Origin: Oscillospiraceae bacterium
GTDB taxonomy: Bacteria; Bacillota; Clostridia; Oscillospirales; UBA929
Reading direction: 5' to 3'
NCBI GenBank assembly: GCA_031271525.1
Contig: JAISVO010000037.1
Coordinates: 1-38,215, forward strand
Length of the DNA stretch: 38,215 bases
Both the position numbers and the translations under genes were made by a program. Under the pieces are notes generated by a model, which saw nothing but the letters and a program-made list of their open reading frames with translations, did not search any database and was not told where the DNA came from. Shown piece after piece: positions 7,655-15,918 of the stretch. Each line of letters opens with the position of its first letter. Position 1 is the first letter of the stretch.

Positions 7655-9181
7655 ATGAAAAAATCCCGACGCATTATGGTCTTGGCGCTCTGTCTGTTGC
7701 TGCTCGCGGCGGCGGCCGCGTGTAACAGTACCTCCGCACCGCCGGATAGCGGCGCGAACCCTCCCGGCAGCAGCCCCGGCGAAAACGACACGCCGGATAC
7801 GCCGGCGGATGACACACCGGCTGACAGTCAGCCTGCCGGGACCGACCGGTACCAGATCGGCGGAAAGGTTGTCGCGGCGACAAACGCCGGGCGTTCAACC
7901 GATCTGCATACGCTGTGGGAAAACTTCAATACATACTATCCAAACATCGAGCTGGAGATTGTCGAATACGAAACCAACACGGCGGAGTTCCTGACAGCGC
8001 AAGCGACGGCGGGCACGATGCCGGACGTGGTCATCGACGACGCCGATCAGATTTACTACTATATTTCCCAAGGTTGGGTGTATCCATTGGATTCGTTCGT
8101 TGAAAACGACGCCGATTTCGGATATGTCCCCGAGATGCTGACCGAAAGCTATACCTTCGGCGACCGGCTGTACGCGCTGCCGATGCAGACGCACTTCAAC
8201 GTCGTCTTTGTCAATATGGACTTGCTGAACGCGCTGAACATGGATCCGCCGGAATTTGACTGGACGCCCGAGGACTATAGGGAGTTTCTGAAAAACGGGA
8301 CAACCGACGAATATTCCGGCACCGAAATTCTTTGGGGGATCGACGAAATCCTCGCCGGCGCGATGAACGCGGAGAATGATTTCTATGGGTTTTCGCTGGC
8401 GGAGCATAAGTTCAATATGTCGGAATCGTGGGTTGACGCCGTCGGTCTGATGCGTGAAATGCGCGAGTATCCGGGGCTAGAGGCGTGGAGTTTACGGAAC
8501 TCGGGGAACGACGGCGAAGAGAACGACTATACCCGGAAATTCGGTTCGAGCAACGTGAGCGATAACCACATGGCCTTGAAGCTTGGCAAGGTGCTGTCCG
8601 ACCCGAGGGGGACGTGGGACGCCAACTGGCTTAAGACAGACTGTGATTTTGCTTGGGAGTTTTTCCCCTTCCCGCAGGGAGCCGACGCACTGGGACACCT
8701 GCCGATGCATGTGGACTGCTCTTGGGTCGTCTCCACGGCGCAAGCTCCGGAAGCCGCCTTTGAGGTCGCCCGCTTCTTCACCTACAGTTTGGAAGGCAAT
8801 CTGGAACGGATGACGATGCACGAAAACGGCGGCACCGACGCTTACACCGTCGACAACGACTTCTATATCCCGACGACAAATCACCCGGACGTGCGAAGCC
8901 GCTTTGAAAACCTCCCCGGCGTCACCGACGGGCTGGTCTACATGTTCGACAACATGAAAAACTCCTTCCGCGCCGATCTCAGCAAACTGGTTCCCGGGTG
9001 GTCGCAAGTGAACGACGAATATCTGAGTCCCTTGGGCAACGAAGTCAGGGACGGCATCACCGAGGCGGCGTCCGTCGCGGCGGAGCTCGACAATACGGCC
9101 ACTGCGGCGATCCAAAATTACTGGACCGACTTCCTCGACAAACTCAGCGCGATCCAAACGGAGTTTGACAGCGCCCCGTAG
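7655..9181 (+). CDS. sugar ABC transporter solute-binding lipoprotein (family 1)
   Basis: A 508-residue extracellular binding protein. A lipoprotein signal peptide ends in AAAAAC (Cys23), followed by a low-complexity linker rich in Pro, Ser, Asp and Thr (about 24-65). The binding-protein fold then starts with GGKVVAATNAGRSTDLH, FNTYYPNIELEIVEYETN and TAGTMPDVVIDDADQ, the pattern of family 1 proteins that bind oligosaccharides. Many aromatic residues (YYYISQGWVYPL, SLAEHKFNMSESW) fit sugar stacking. A GGAAAGGAAG site precedes ATG 7655. It follows the GH66 gene by 16 bases and probably delivers isomalto-oligosaccharides to one of the two permease pairs downstream. Confidence 0.9.
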   Translation: MKKSRRIMVLALCLLLLAAAAACNSTSAPPDSGANPPGSSPGENDTPDTPADDTPADSQPAGTDRYQIGGKVVAATNAGRSTDLHTLWENFNTYYPNIELEIVEYETNTAEFLTAQATAGTMPDVVIDDADQIYYYISQGWVYPLDSFVENDADFGYVPEMLTESYTFGDRLYALPMQTHFNVVFVNMDLLNALNMDPPEFDWTPEDYREFLKNGTTDEYSGTEILWGIDEILAGAMNAENDFYGFSLAEHKFNMSESWVDAVGLMREMREYPGLEAWSLRNSGNDGEENDYTRKFGSSNVSDNHMALKLGKVLSDPRGTWDANWLKTDCDFAWEFFPFPQGADALGHLPMHVDCSWVVSTAQAPEAAFEVARFFTYSLEGNLERMTMHENGGTDAYTVDNDFYIPTTNHPDVRSRFENLPGVTDGLVYMFDNMKNSFRADLSKLVPGWSQVNDEYLSPLGNEVRDGITEAASVAAELDNTATAAIQNYWTDFLDKLSAIQTEFDSAP

Positions 9182-9227
9182 CGCGCCGACAGTCTTTGGA
9201 ATCGAATAAGAACGGCAGGAGGGGCGG

Positions 9228-12023
9228 TTGTTGAAAAGACGAATCATTCTAATTTTCGTTTTGTGCGTTACGCTCGCGTTCGTTGTTCTGCCCCTGTGCT
9301 TTGCCGGGAACTTCGGCGACACGCTGCCCGACGCGGCCGGTCGTCATCTGTCCGTCGCTGCTGAACGCTGGAATGTTTATGAAGTAACGGAGGCATATGA
9401 ACTCGGCGGTCTGTCCATTCCGAAGGGTGAGATGGTCAGCGTCCCGATAACGCTGCCCGAGGCGGGGAATTACCGCGTGGCGCTGACGTATACCTTGCCG
9501 GACCCCGCCGTGCTGGACGCCGTGTTCACGGTGGGGACAGCACAGGGCGAATCGCGGGCGATCCTCCCCGTATTGTGGAGCGATTCCGGCGGACCTTTTC
9601 CGGTTGACCGCTACGGCAACGAGCTAAACCGAGATCAAGCCGCGCTGACACTTCCGGTGACCGCCGCACTGCGGCTCCAAGGCGCGGTGGGCGCGGACGA
9701 CCTGCTGCTCCCGGCGGGCGGCAGCGTATTGACCCTCCGCCCCGACACGCAGGCGATCATACTCGAGCGGCTGCTGCTGCTGCCAGAGCAAAGCGAACCG
9801 GCCACTCCGGCCGCCGGGAAACTGAACGGGGAACTAATCACACTGGAGGCGGAGAACTACACTCTCAAATCCGATTCGTTTATCCGGACCAAAGGCGTCC
9901 GCAATCCGGTACTGTCCCCTTACGACACATATTCGCGCAAGATGAACGCGATCGACGAGAACTCGTGGGATACCGCCGGGCAGAAGATCCTATGGACATT
10001 TGAGGTTCCGGAAGCGGGCCTTTACAACGCCGGGTTCCGTTACAGTCAGGTTTCGCGGCCCGGCAAGCGTTCGTACCGCCGGCTGGAGATCGACGGGCTG
10101 CCTGTCTCCGACGCGTTGATTCCGTTCGCGCCGACCCGGTTGGACGAGTATAAAAACTATACGGCGGACGGTTCGGTATATCTCGAAAAAGGGATCCACA
10201 CGCTGGCCCTGACGTCTGTGCTCGGCCCTGAGGAATCGGTGTATCACGAACTGATGCGGATTATGGGCGACCTTTCGGGTATGGGGATGGACCTGAAGAT
10301 TCTCACGGCAGGCAACACAGACCCAAACCGCACATGGGATATGAATGCCTACTTGCCGGAGATACCGGGGCGTTTGCTGCGCGCGGCGAAAGAACTGGAG
10401 CGGTGCTACGCCGATCTGTCGGCCGGCACCGAGCCTATATATGCCTCCGACCTGCTGTACGCCTCCGAAGTACTCCGCAGATTGTGCGAAGACACACGCA
10501 CGCTGCCAAACAAAGCCGGCCTGATCAGCGAGGGGGACGCCTCGATCAGCGCCTCGGTCAGCAATGTGCTGCAGACACTGCTGGAATCGCCGCTCTCACT
10601 CGACCGCATATACCTGACCTCCGGCGCTCCCCTGCCGGGCGACTCGGTTTCGCCTTTTACGCAGATTGCCGAGAGCATACGTACATTCGCGCATACCTTC
10701 TCGGCAGGAGCGTCCGGCTACGCGGTCGACGGCAGCGGGGACGCAGCCGAACTTCAAGTGTGGGTAGGCATGTCCGTACAGCACACGGAGGTTCTTCAGC
10801 AGTTGATTAATCAAAAGTTCAACGAGACGGGCGGAAAGAATATTCAGCTGTCCATCATGCCGAACCCCCAAAAGCTGGTGCTCGCCAATGCAACCGGAAC
10901 AGGCCCCGATGTCGTGCTGGGGGTTCCGTTTTATCTGCCATATGATTTTGCCATTCGCGGAGCCGCGAAAAACCTGTTGGAATATCAAGATTTTCTGAGT
11001 ATTTACGCGAAACAGTATAATTTGGAGGGTCTTGTTCCATTGAGTTACGACGGCGGGGTCCACGGGGCTGTGGAGAGCGTGAACTTCCAAGTCCTCTACT
11101 ACCGGAACGACATCATGGAAAAGCTTGGGCTCTCTCTGCCCGACACATGGGACGACGTGGTCGGCATGATGCCGGACCTCCTGCGTAACGAGATGAACTT
11201 CAATCTGTCTTTGGCCAACAACATAGGGTTCAAGACTTTCAACACCACAAGCCCCTTCATCTATCAAAACAAAGGTTCTTTCTTCAGCGCCGACGGAGCG
11301 TCTTCCGCTTTCACCGAAGGGGCCGCCGTCAACGGCTTCACGCAGATGACAGACCTGTTTTCGGCGTACTCTTTGAGCGAATACGTCGCCAATTTTTTCA
11401 ACGCCTTCCGGTACGGAGAGGTTCCGATCGGCGTGGGGGGTTACGATATGTATATGCGCCTGTCGGTCGCCGCCCCGGAATTGCAGGGACTTTGGGACAT
11501 CGCGCTTACGCCGGGTCACGCAATAGACGGTGAGGTCCTGCGGTATCAATCAGCCGACAGCACCGCCTGCATGATTTTCTCCGACTCCGACAAAACCGAT
11601 GAGGCTTGGGAGTTTTTGAAGTGGTGGCTGTCCGAGGAGACGCAGGTTCGGTTCTCCTATCAGCTCGAAAACACCTACGGCACGGAATACCGCTGGAACA
11701 CCGCAAACCTCGGCGCTTTTACCCAGCTTCCGTATCCGGAGGAGCACAAAGCGGTTATCCTTGAACAGCTCCGCTGGCAGAAGGAAAACATCCGGCACCC
11801 GGCGGGCTATATGGTGGAGCGCGAAGCGTCCAATGTGTGGAACAACGTCGTGGCAAACCACAAAGAGATTATGGCGTCGATCGACCGCGCGAAGATCGCC
11901 TCCGACCGGGAGATTCTGCGGAAGCTCAGGGAATTCGGCTTTGTCAGCGCTGAGGGCGAGGTCCTGCGCCCCTATCCTATCGATACGATCGGAGGTTTGT
12001 CGGAGGGAGCGGGCGACTCATGA
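9228..12023 (+). CDS. large solute-binding protein with N-terminal carbohydrate-binding-like modules
   Basis: A 931-residue exported protein, about twice the usual size. TTG 9228 is taken as start because AGGAGGGG lies just upstream; a second TTG follows directly. Residues 1-26 form a signal peptide (hydrophobic core, LCFA before GNFGD), without a clear lipobox. Residues about 30-200 look like a beta-sandwich. From about 203 there is a second beta-module beginning ITLEAENYTL, the EAE motif typical of CBM6/CBM35-type domains. A helical linker spans about 365-470. From about 505 (LQVWVGMSVQHTEVLQQL) a family 1 binding-protein fold runs to the end, with TGPDVVLGVPFYLP and EAWEFLKWWLSEETQ. It overlaps the next permease gene by ATGA. 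Likely it holds polymer and passes oligosaccharide to the importer; ligand unknown. Confidence 0.85.
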   Translation: MLKRRIILIFVLCVTLAFVVLPLCFAGNFGDTLPDAAGRHLSVAAERWNVYEVTEAYELGGLSIPKGEMVSVPITLPEAGNYRVALTYTLPDPAVLDAVFTVGTAQGESRAILPVLWSDSGGPFPVDRYGNELNRDQAALTLPVTAALRLQGAVGADDLLLPAGGSVLTLRPDTQAIILERLLLLPEQSEPATPAAGKLNGELITLEAENYTLKSDSFIRTKGVRNPVLSPYDTYSRKMNAIDENSWDTAGQKILWTFEVPEAGLYNAGFRYSQVSRPGKRSYRRLEIDGLPVSDALIPFAPTRLDEYKNYTADGSVYLEKGIHTLALTSVLGPEESVYHELMRIMGDLSGMGMDLKILTAGNTDPNRTWDMNAYLPEIPGRLLRAAKELERCYADLSAGTEPIYASDLLYASEVLRRLCEDTRTLPNKAGLISEGDASISASVSNVLQTLLESPLSLDRIYLTSGAPLPGDSVSPFTQIAESIRTFAHTFSAGASGYAVDGSGDAAELQVWVGMSVQHTEVLQQLINQKFNETGGKNIQLSIMPNPQKLVLANATGTGPDVVLGVPFYLPYDFAIRGAAKNLLEYQDFLSIYAKQYNLEGLVPLSYDGGVHGAVESVNFQVLYYRNDIMEKLGLSLPDTWDDVVGMMPDLLRNEMNFNLSLANNIGFKTFNTTSPFIYQNKGSFFSADGASSAFTEGAAVNGFTQMTDLFSAYSLSEYVANFFNAFRYGEVPIGVGGYDMYMRLSVAAPELQGLWDIALTPGHAIDGEVLRYQSADSTACMIFSDSDKTDEAWEFLKWWLSEETQVRFSYQLENTYGTEYRWNTANLGAFTQLPYPEEHKAVILEQLRWQKENIRHPAGYMVEREASNVWNNVVANHKEIMASIDRAKIASDREILRKLREFGFVSAEGEVLRPYPIDTIGGLSEGAGDS

Positions 12024-12943
12024 CAAAGAAACTCAGGAGCCACCGCGCGGGAATGGTGACCACCGGGCGAAGTGCCATCGTGATCATGCTGCTTCCCTAC
12101 GGCCTGCTGTTCACCCTGTTTATCATCCTCCCGGTCATCGCGGCCTTCGGATTGTCCTTCACCGATTTCGACACGATACAACCGCCCGCTTTCGCCGGGT
12201 TGAAAAATTATATCACCTTACTTACGGCCGACGAAGTGTTTATGCAGAAGGTTCTGCCGAACACCATCCTCTTCTCGCTGGTTGTTGGCGTAGGTGGATA
12301 CCTCCTGTCCTTCCTGTTGGCGTGGAGCCTTTCGCAGCTCACAAAAATCCCCCGAACCGTCATGGCGATCATCATTTATTTGCCGTCGATGACCGGCGGC
12401 GTCCTTCTCAGCGCGGTATGGGGCGTCATTTTCTCCGGCGAGAAGAGCGGGCCTCTCAACTACGCGCTGTTAAAGCTCGGCCTCATTGAGCAGCCGGTGC
12501 TTTGGCTGCAGTCGGAGTCCGCCCTGCTGATCATTATGATAATCGTCACGCTGTGGTCGAGCATGGGGATTGGGTTTTTAGCCATTTTAGCCGGTATTAT
12601 GAACGTCAATCAAGAGCTGTATGAGGCCGCGTATATCGACGGCGTCAGCAACCGTTTTCAAGAGATCGTCTACATTACGATCCCGAGTACCCGCCCTCAA
12701 ATGCTGTTCGGCGCGGTGATGGCGATCGTCAGTACCTTTTCGCAGAGCGGCGTCGGCGCGGCGCTGTCCGGCGCGAACCCAACCCCGGGGAACGCCGGGC
12801 AGCTGATCGTCCCCCATATTGAGGATTATGGGTTCCTGCGGTATGAGATGGGGTACGCCGCCGCGATCAGCGTCGCGCTGCTGCTGTTGATACGCCTTGC
12901 GTCGGTCGGCGCTAACAAGCTGTTCGGGTCGAAGGGGGAGTAG
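12020..12943 (+). CDS. sugar ABC transporter permease, MalF-like (pair 1)
   Basis: A 307-residue membrane protein of the CUT1 importer type with six predicted spans; the first is at about residues 20-45. The EAA loop that docks the ATPase reads ELYEAAYIDGVSNRF and continues ITIPSTRPQ. It is translationally coupled to the large binding protein (ATGA, 12020-12023) and lies 2 bases before its partner permease. No ATPase gene occurs in the locus, so it probably uses a shared MsiK/MalK-type ATPase encoded elsewhere, as is common in Gram-positive bacteria. Confidence 0.93.
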   Translation: MTKKLRSHRAGMVTTGRSAIVIMLLPYGLLFTLFIILPVIAAFGLSFTDFDTIQPPAFAGLKNYITLLTADEVFMQKVLPNTILFSLVVGVGGYLLSFLLAWSLSQLTKIPRTVMAIIIYLPSMTGGVLLSAVWGVIFSGEKSGPLNYALLKLGLIEQPVLWLQSESALLIIMIIVTLWSSMGIGFLAILAGIMNVNQELYEAAYIDGVSNRFQEIVYITIPSTRPQMLFGAVMAIVSTFSQSGVGAALSGANPTPGNAGQLIVPHIEDYGFLRYEMGYAAAISVALLLLIRLASVGANKLFGSKGE

Positions 12944-12945
12944 AT

Positions 12946-13857
12946 ATGGCAAGGAAGCGGAGGCTCATCCAGAATGGTATCAACCCCGCCCGTTTTGCCC
13001 GCGGGCAGATCAAGTTCTATGCCTTCCTCATCCCCCTATGCGCCGTCATGTCGTTACCTATCGTCTTTTTCTTCATAAACGCCTTTAAGCCGATGGAGGA
13101 GCTTTTCGCCTACCCGCCGCGCTTCTTTGTCAACCGCCCCACGCTTGACAACTTCATCCGGCTGTTTTCCATCTCGTCATCCACCACAATTCCGGCGTCC
13201 CGTTATCTGTTCAACAGCGTTCTGTCAACAGTTCTTGTCGTCGCGGCATCTCTCTGTATGTCGGTTTCAGCCGGATATGTCTTGAGCAAGAAGAGGTTTA
13301 GGCTTCGGAGCGCGTTGATGGAGGTCAACAATCTGGCGCTGATGTTTGTCGCGATTGCCGTGATGATCCCCCGGTACTTTATCATCGCCTACACCGGGCT
13401 GCAAAACAACTTCTTCGCCAACGTCGTTCCCCTTTTAGCCATGCCGGTCGGCCTTTTTCTGGTTAAGCAGTTCATAGACCAAATCCCGGATACCCTTGTC
13501 GAGGCGGCGGTCATCGATGGTGCCGGCGATTTCCGTATCCTGTCGAGCGTGGTCATGCCGCTGGTCAAGCCGGCTCTCGCGACGGTGTCGATCCTCTCAT
13601 TCCAGCTGTCGTGGAACAACGCCGAGGCCTCCGCGCTGTATATCAACAACGAAACGCTCAAGACATTCGCGTTCTACATGCAAAACCTCGGCGCGGGCGG
13701 TACCTCGTTCCTGCAAGGCGCGTCGGGAGGAAACAGCACAGCCGGCGCGGGGGTGGCCGCCGCCGCAATGTTGGTTATGTTTTTACCCAACCTGATCCTG
13801 TTTATCGTTTTGCAATCACAGGTTATGAACACAATGACGCACTCGGGGATTAAATAA
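12946..13857 (+). CDS. carbohydrate ABC transporter permease, MalG-like (pair 1)
   Basis: A 303-residue CUT1 permease and partner of the preceding gene. Spans are visible at about 25-45, 85-110, 120-145, 155-175, 205-225 and 270-290. The EAA motif reads TLVEAAVIDGAGDFR and continues VVMPLVKPALATV. A GGGGGAG site lies at the end of the preceding gene. A glycine/serine-rich external loop (GAGGTSFLQGASGGNSTAGAG) precedes the last span. It would form the sugar channel with the MalF-like partner. Confidence 0.93.
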   Translation: MARKRRLIQNGINPARFARGQIKFYAFLIPLCAVMSLPIVFFFINAFKPMEELFAYPPRFFVNRPTLDNFIRLFSISSSTTIPASRYLFNSVLSTVLVVAASLCMSVSAGYVLSKKRFRLRSALMEVNNLALMFVAIAVMIPRYFIIAYTGLQNNFFANVVPLLAMPVGLFLVKQFIDQIPDTLVEAAVIDGAGDFRILSSVVMPLVKPALATVSILSFQLSWNNAEASALYINNETLKTFAFYMQNLGAGGTSFLQGASGGNSTAGAGVAAAAMLVMFLPNLILFIVLQSQVMNTMTHSGIK

Positions 13858-13869
13858 GGAGGGAAAGCC

Positions 13870-15918
13870 ATGCCGCGGCGATGGAAATTTACTTTAACTT
13901 TTTGCCTGTCGGCGTTCCTTCTCTTCCCCTGCGCCTATGCCGGCGAAGGTACGGCGTATACATACACAATCTCGGTGAACGGGGACTGGATCCGCACGCA
14001 GGACGCCTACTTACCCGGCCGGATCCTGTTTCAGGATGGATCGCTCAACAAGCCGTACGACATATGTATCCGTGACGGAGCTATGTACGTCGCCGATTCG
14101 GGCGACGGTTGCGTTGTCCGCTACGATATGGCGACCGGCGAGAGCGTACGGTTCGGGGAGGACATTTTGGAAGGGCCGCGGGGCCTTTTCGTTTCAGCAG
14201 ACGGGCGCTGTTATGTCGCCGATTACGACGCGGAGCGGGTGGTGGTTTTTTCCTCCGACGGTCAGGCGGAGATGATCATAGACCGTCCGGAGAGTTACCT
14301 TTTCTCTGAACAAAGCCGGTACAAACCGACCGGCGTCGCGGTCGCCTCTTCCGGCATTATCTATGTTGTTGGCGAAGGCTCCTACGAAGGGATCATGCAG
14401 TTTTCCAAAAACGGCGGTTTCCAAGGGTATTATGCCGCAAACATGGCTGACATCAGCCTTCTGCAGCGCATACAGGAGCTGATTTTCAGCGAGCAGCAGC
14501 TCGGGCGTCTTCTAAACCGCACGCCACGCGCCATCCACGCGATAGATATTGATGAGTCAGACCTCGTATTCAGCGTCACGCAGGATGCCGCCGTGAGCTT
14601 CGAGTGGCGCGATGCCGTGACTTCGGGGGATGATAACGTCAAACGCCACAACTTTGCCGGGGAGAACATCCTGCGCAAAGAGGGCGGCATGGCGCAGGAG
14701 TGGAATTTTCATGATATTGCCGTAAGCCCCGGCGGCGGGTGCTATGTCCTTACGTCAACAGGATTGATCAACGAATACGACAGCTCGGCAAACCTTCTTT
14801 TTTCCTTTGGGGGGCGGGCTGTCTCAAGTGAGCGGAGCGGTTTGTTTACATCCGCCGCGGCGATTGATACCGACGAAAACGGGATTCTGTACGTACTCGA
14901 CATGGAACGGGGACATGTCCAAACCTTCTACCCGACCGAATTTGCGAACGCCACACACGCGGCGATCTCCGAACTGCTCGCGGGCAATTACGGGCAAAGC
15001 GAGCAGCTCTGGACCGAATTGCTCCGCTTAAACGGGTTGAGCTACCTAGCGCATTATGGATATGCCAAATGCCTCTTCGCGCAGCAGCGGTTTAGCGAAG
15101 CCTTGGAGCAGTACAGGATCGCGCGCGATATAACCGGTTACTCCGAAAGTTTTTGGGAACTCCGCGATGCTTGGCTGAACCGTTGGATCGGCGTCCTGCT
15201 GATGGCCGTTGTCGCGGCGGCTCTTCTCTTGTGGCTGTGGCGGAAGCTTGCGGCTTGTTCCCGCTTGCGGCGAGAACGCAAGCCGCTTACGGGTTGGCAA
15301 AAGGATACACTCTTGCTAAAAGAAATGCTGAGGCATCCGCTCGACAGTTTTTATTACATCAAGCGTGGAGAAAAGGGGAGTGTCGCGTTTGCCTCGGGGC
15401 TGTATGTCGCCGCGCTGGCGGTTTGGTTTTGGGATCGGCTATTCCGGGGTTTTGCCTTTAACCATACGAATATTCGTTATGAGCAGCCCCTCACGGTCGC
15501 GCTTCTCTTCCTCCTCCCTATCGGCTTATGGGTGACCGGGAACTATTTTGTGGCCTCTATCAACGACGGAGAAGGGAAATTCCGGGCGGTGTATGTCGGA
15601 ACCGCATACGCATTGGCCCCGTATATCCTCCTGATGCCAATACCGTTACTGCTCAGCTACGTCCTGACGCTCAACGAATCCTTTATCATACAGTTCTCAA
15701 CGGCATTCCTTCTGGCTTGGAGCGGTGTTCTCATTTTTGCCGGTGTGTCTGAAATCCACAACTACCGCTTCAAAGGCACGGTAAAGAACATTCTTCTCAC
15801 TGTTTTTTTCATGGTGATGGTCGTTGTGATATTCGTTGTCCTGTATTTGATTTGGCAGCAGGTGATTGAGTTTCTCGGCTCGGTCGGAGGGGAGGTTACT
15901 TATCGTGTTACGGCGTAA
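13870..15918 (+). CDS. NHL-repeat, TPR-like and YIP1-domain membrane protein
   Basis: A 682-residue protein of three parts. A signal peptide (about 1-24) leads to an extracellular beta-propeller-like region with NHL-style repeats (ICIRDGAMYVADSGDGCVVR, GLFVSADGRCYVADYDAERV, AIDTDENGILYVLDMERGHV). A short TPR-like helical segment follows (about 365-425; YGQSEQLWTELLRLNG, FSEALEQYRIAR). From about 439 there are roughly six membrane spans resembling the YIP1 family. No catalytic motif is seen. It sits in the same orientation and spacing as the transporter genes, with a GGAGGG site, and overlaps the DUF5696 gene by 14 bases. A membrane scaffold or sensor for extracellular sugar is a reasonable guess, not a demonstrated role. 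Confidence 0.78.
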   Translation: MPRRWKFTLTFCLSAFLLFPCAYAGEGTAYTYTISVNGDWIRTQDAYLPGRILFQDGSLNKPYDICIRDGAMYVADSGDGCVVRYDMATGESVRFGEDILEGPRGLFVSADGRCYVADYDAERVVVFSSDGQAEMIIDRPESYLFSEQSRYKPTGVAVASSGIIYVVGEGSYEGIMQFSKNGGFQGYYAANMADISLLQRIQELIFSEQQLGRLLNRTPRAIHAIDIDESDLVFSVTQDAAVSFEWRDAVTSGDDNVKRHNFAGENILRKEGGMAQEWNFHDIAVSPGGGCYVLTSTGLINEYDSSANLLFSFGGRAVSSERSGLFTSAAAIDTDENGILYVLDMERGHVQTFYPTEFANATHAAISELLAGNYGQSEQLWTELLRLNGLSYLAHYGYAKCLFAQQRFSEALEQYRIARDITGYSESFWELRDAWLNRWIGVLLMAVVAAALLLWLWRKLAACSRLRRERKPLTGWQKDTLLLKEMLRHPLDSFYYIKRGEKGSVAFASGLYVAALAVWFWDRLFRGFAFNHTNIRYEQPLTVALLFLLPIGLWVTGNYFVASINDGEGKFRAVYVGTAYALAPYILLMPIPLLLSYVLTLNESFIIQFSTAFLLAWSGVLIFAGVSEIHNYRFKGTVKNILLTVFFMVMVVVIFVVLYLIWQQVIEFLGSVGGEVTYRVTA

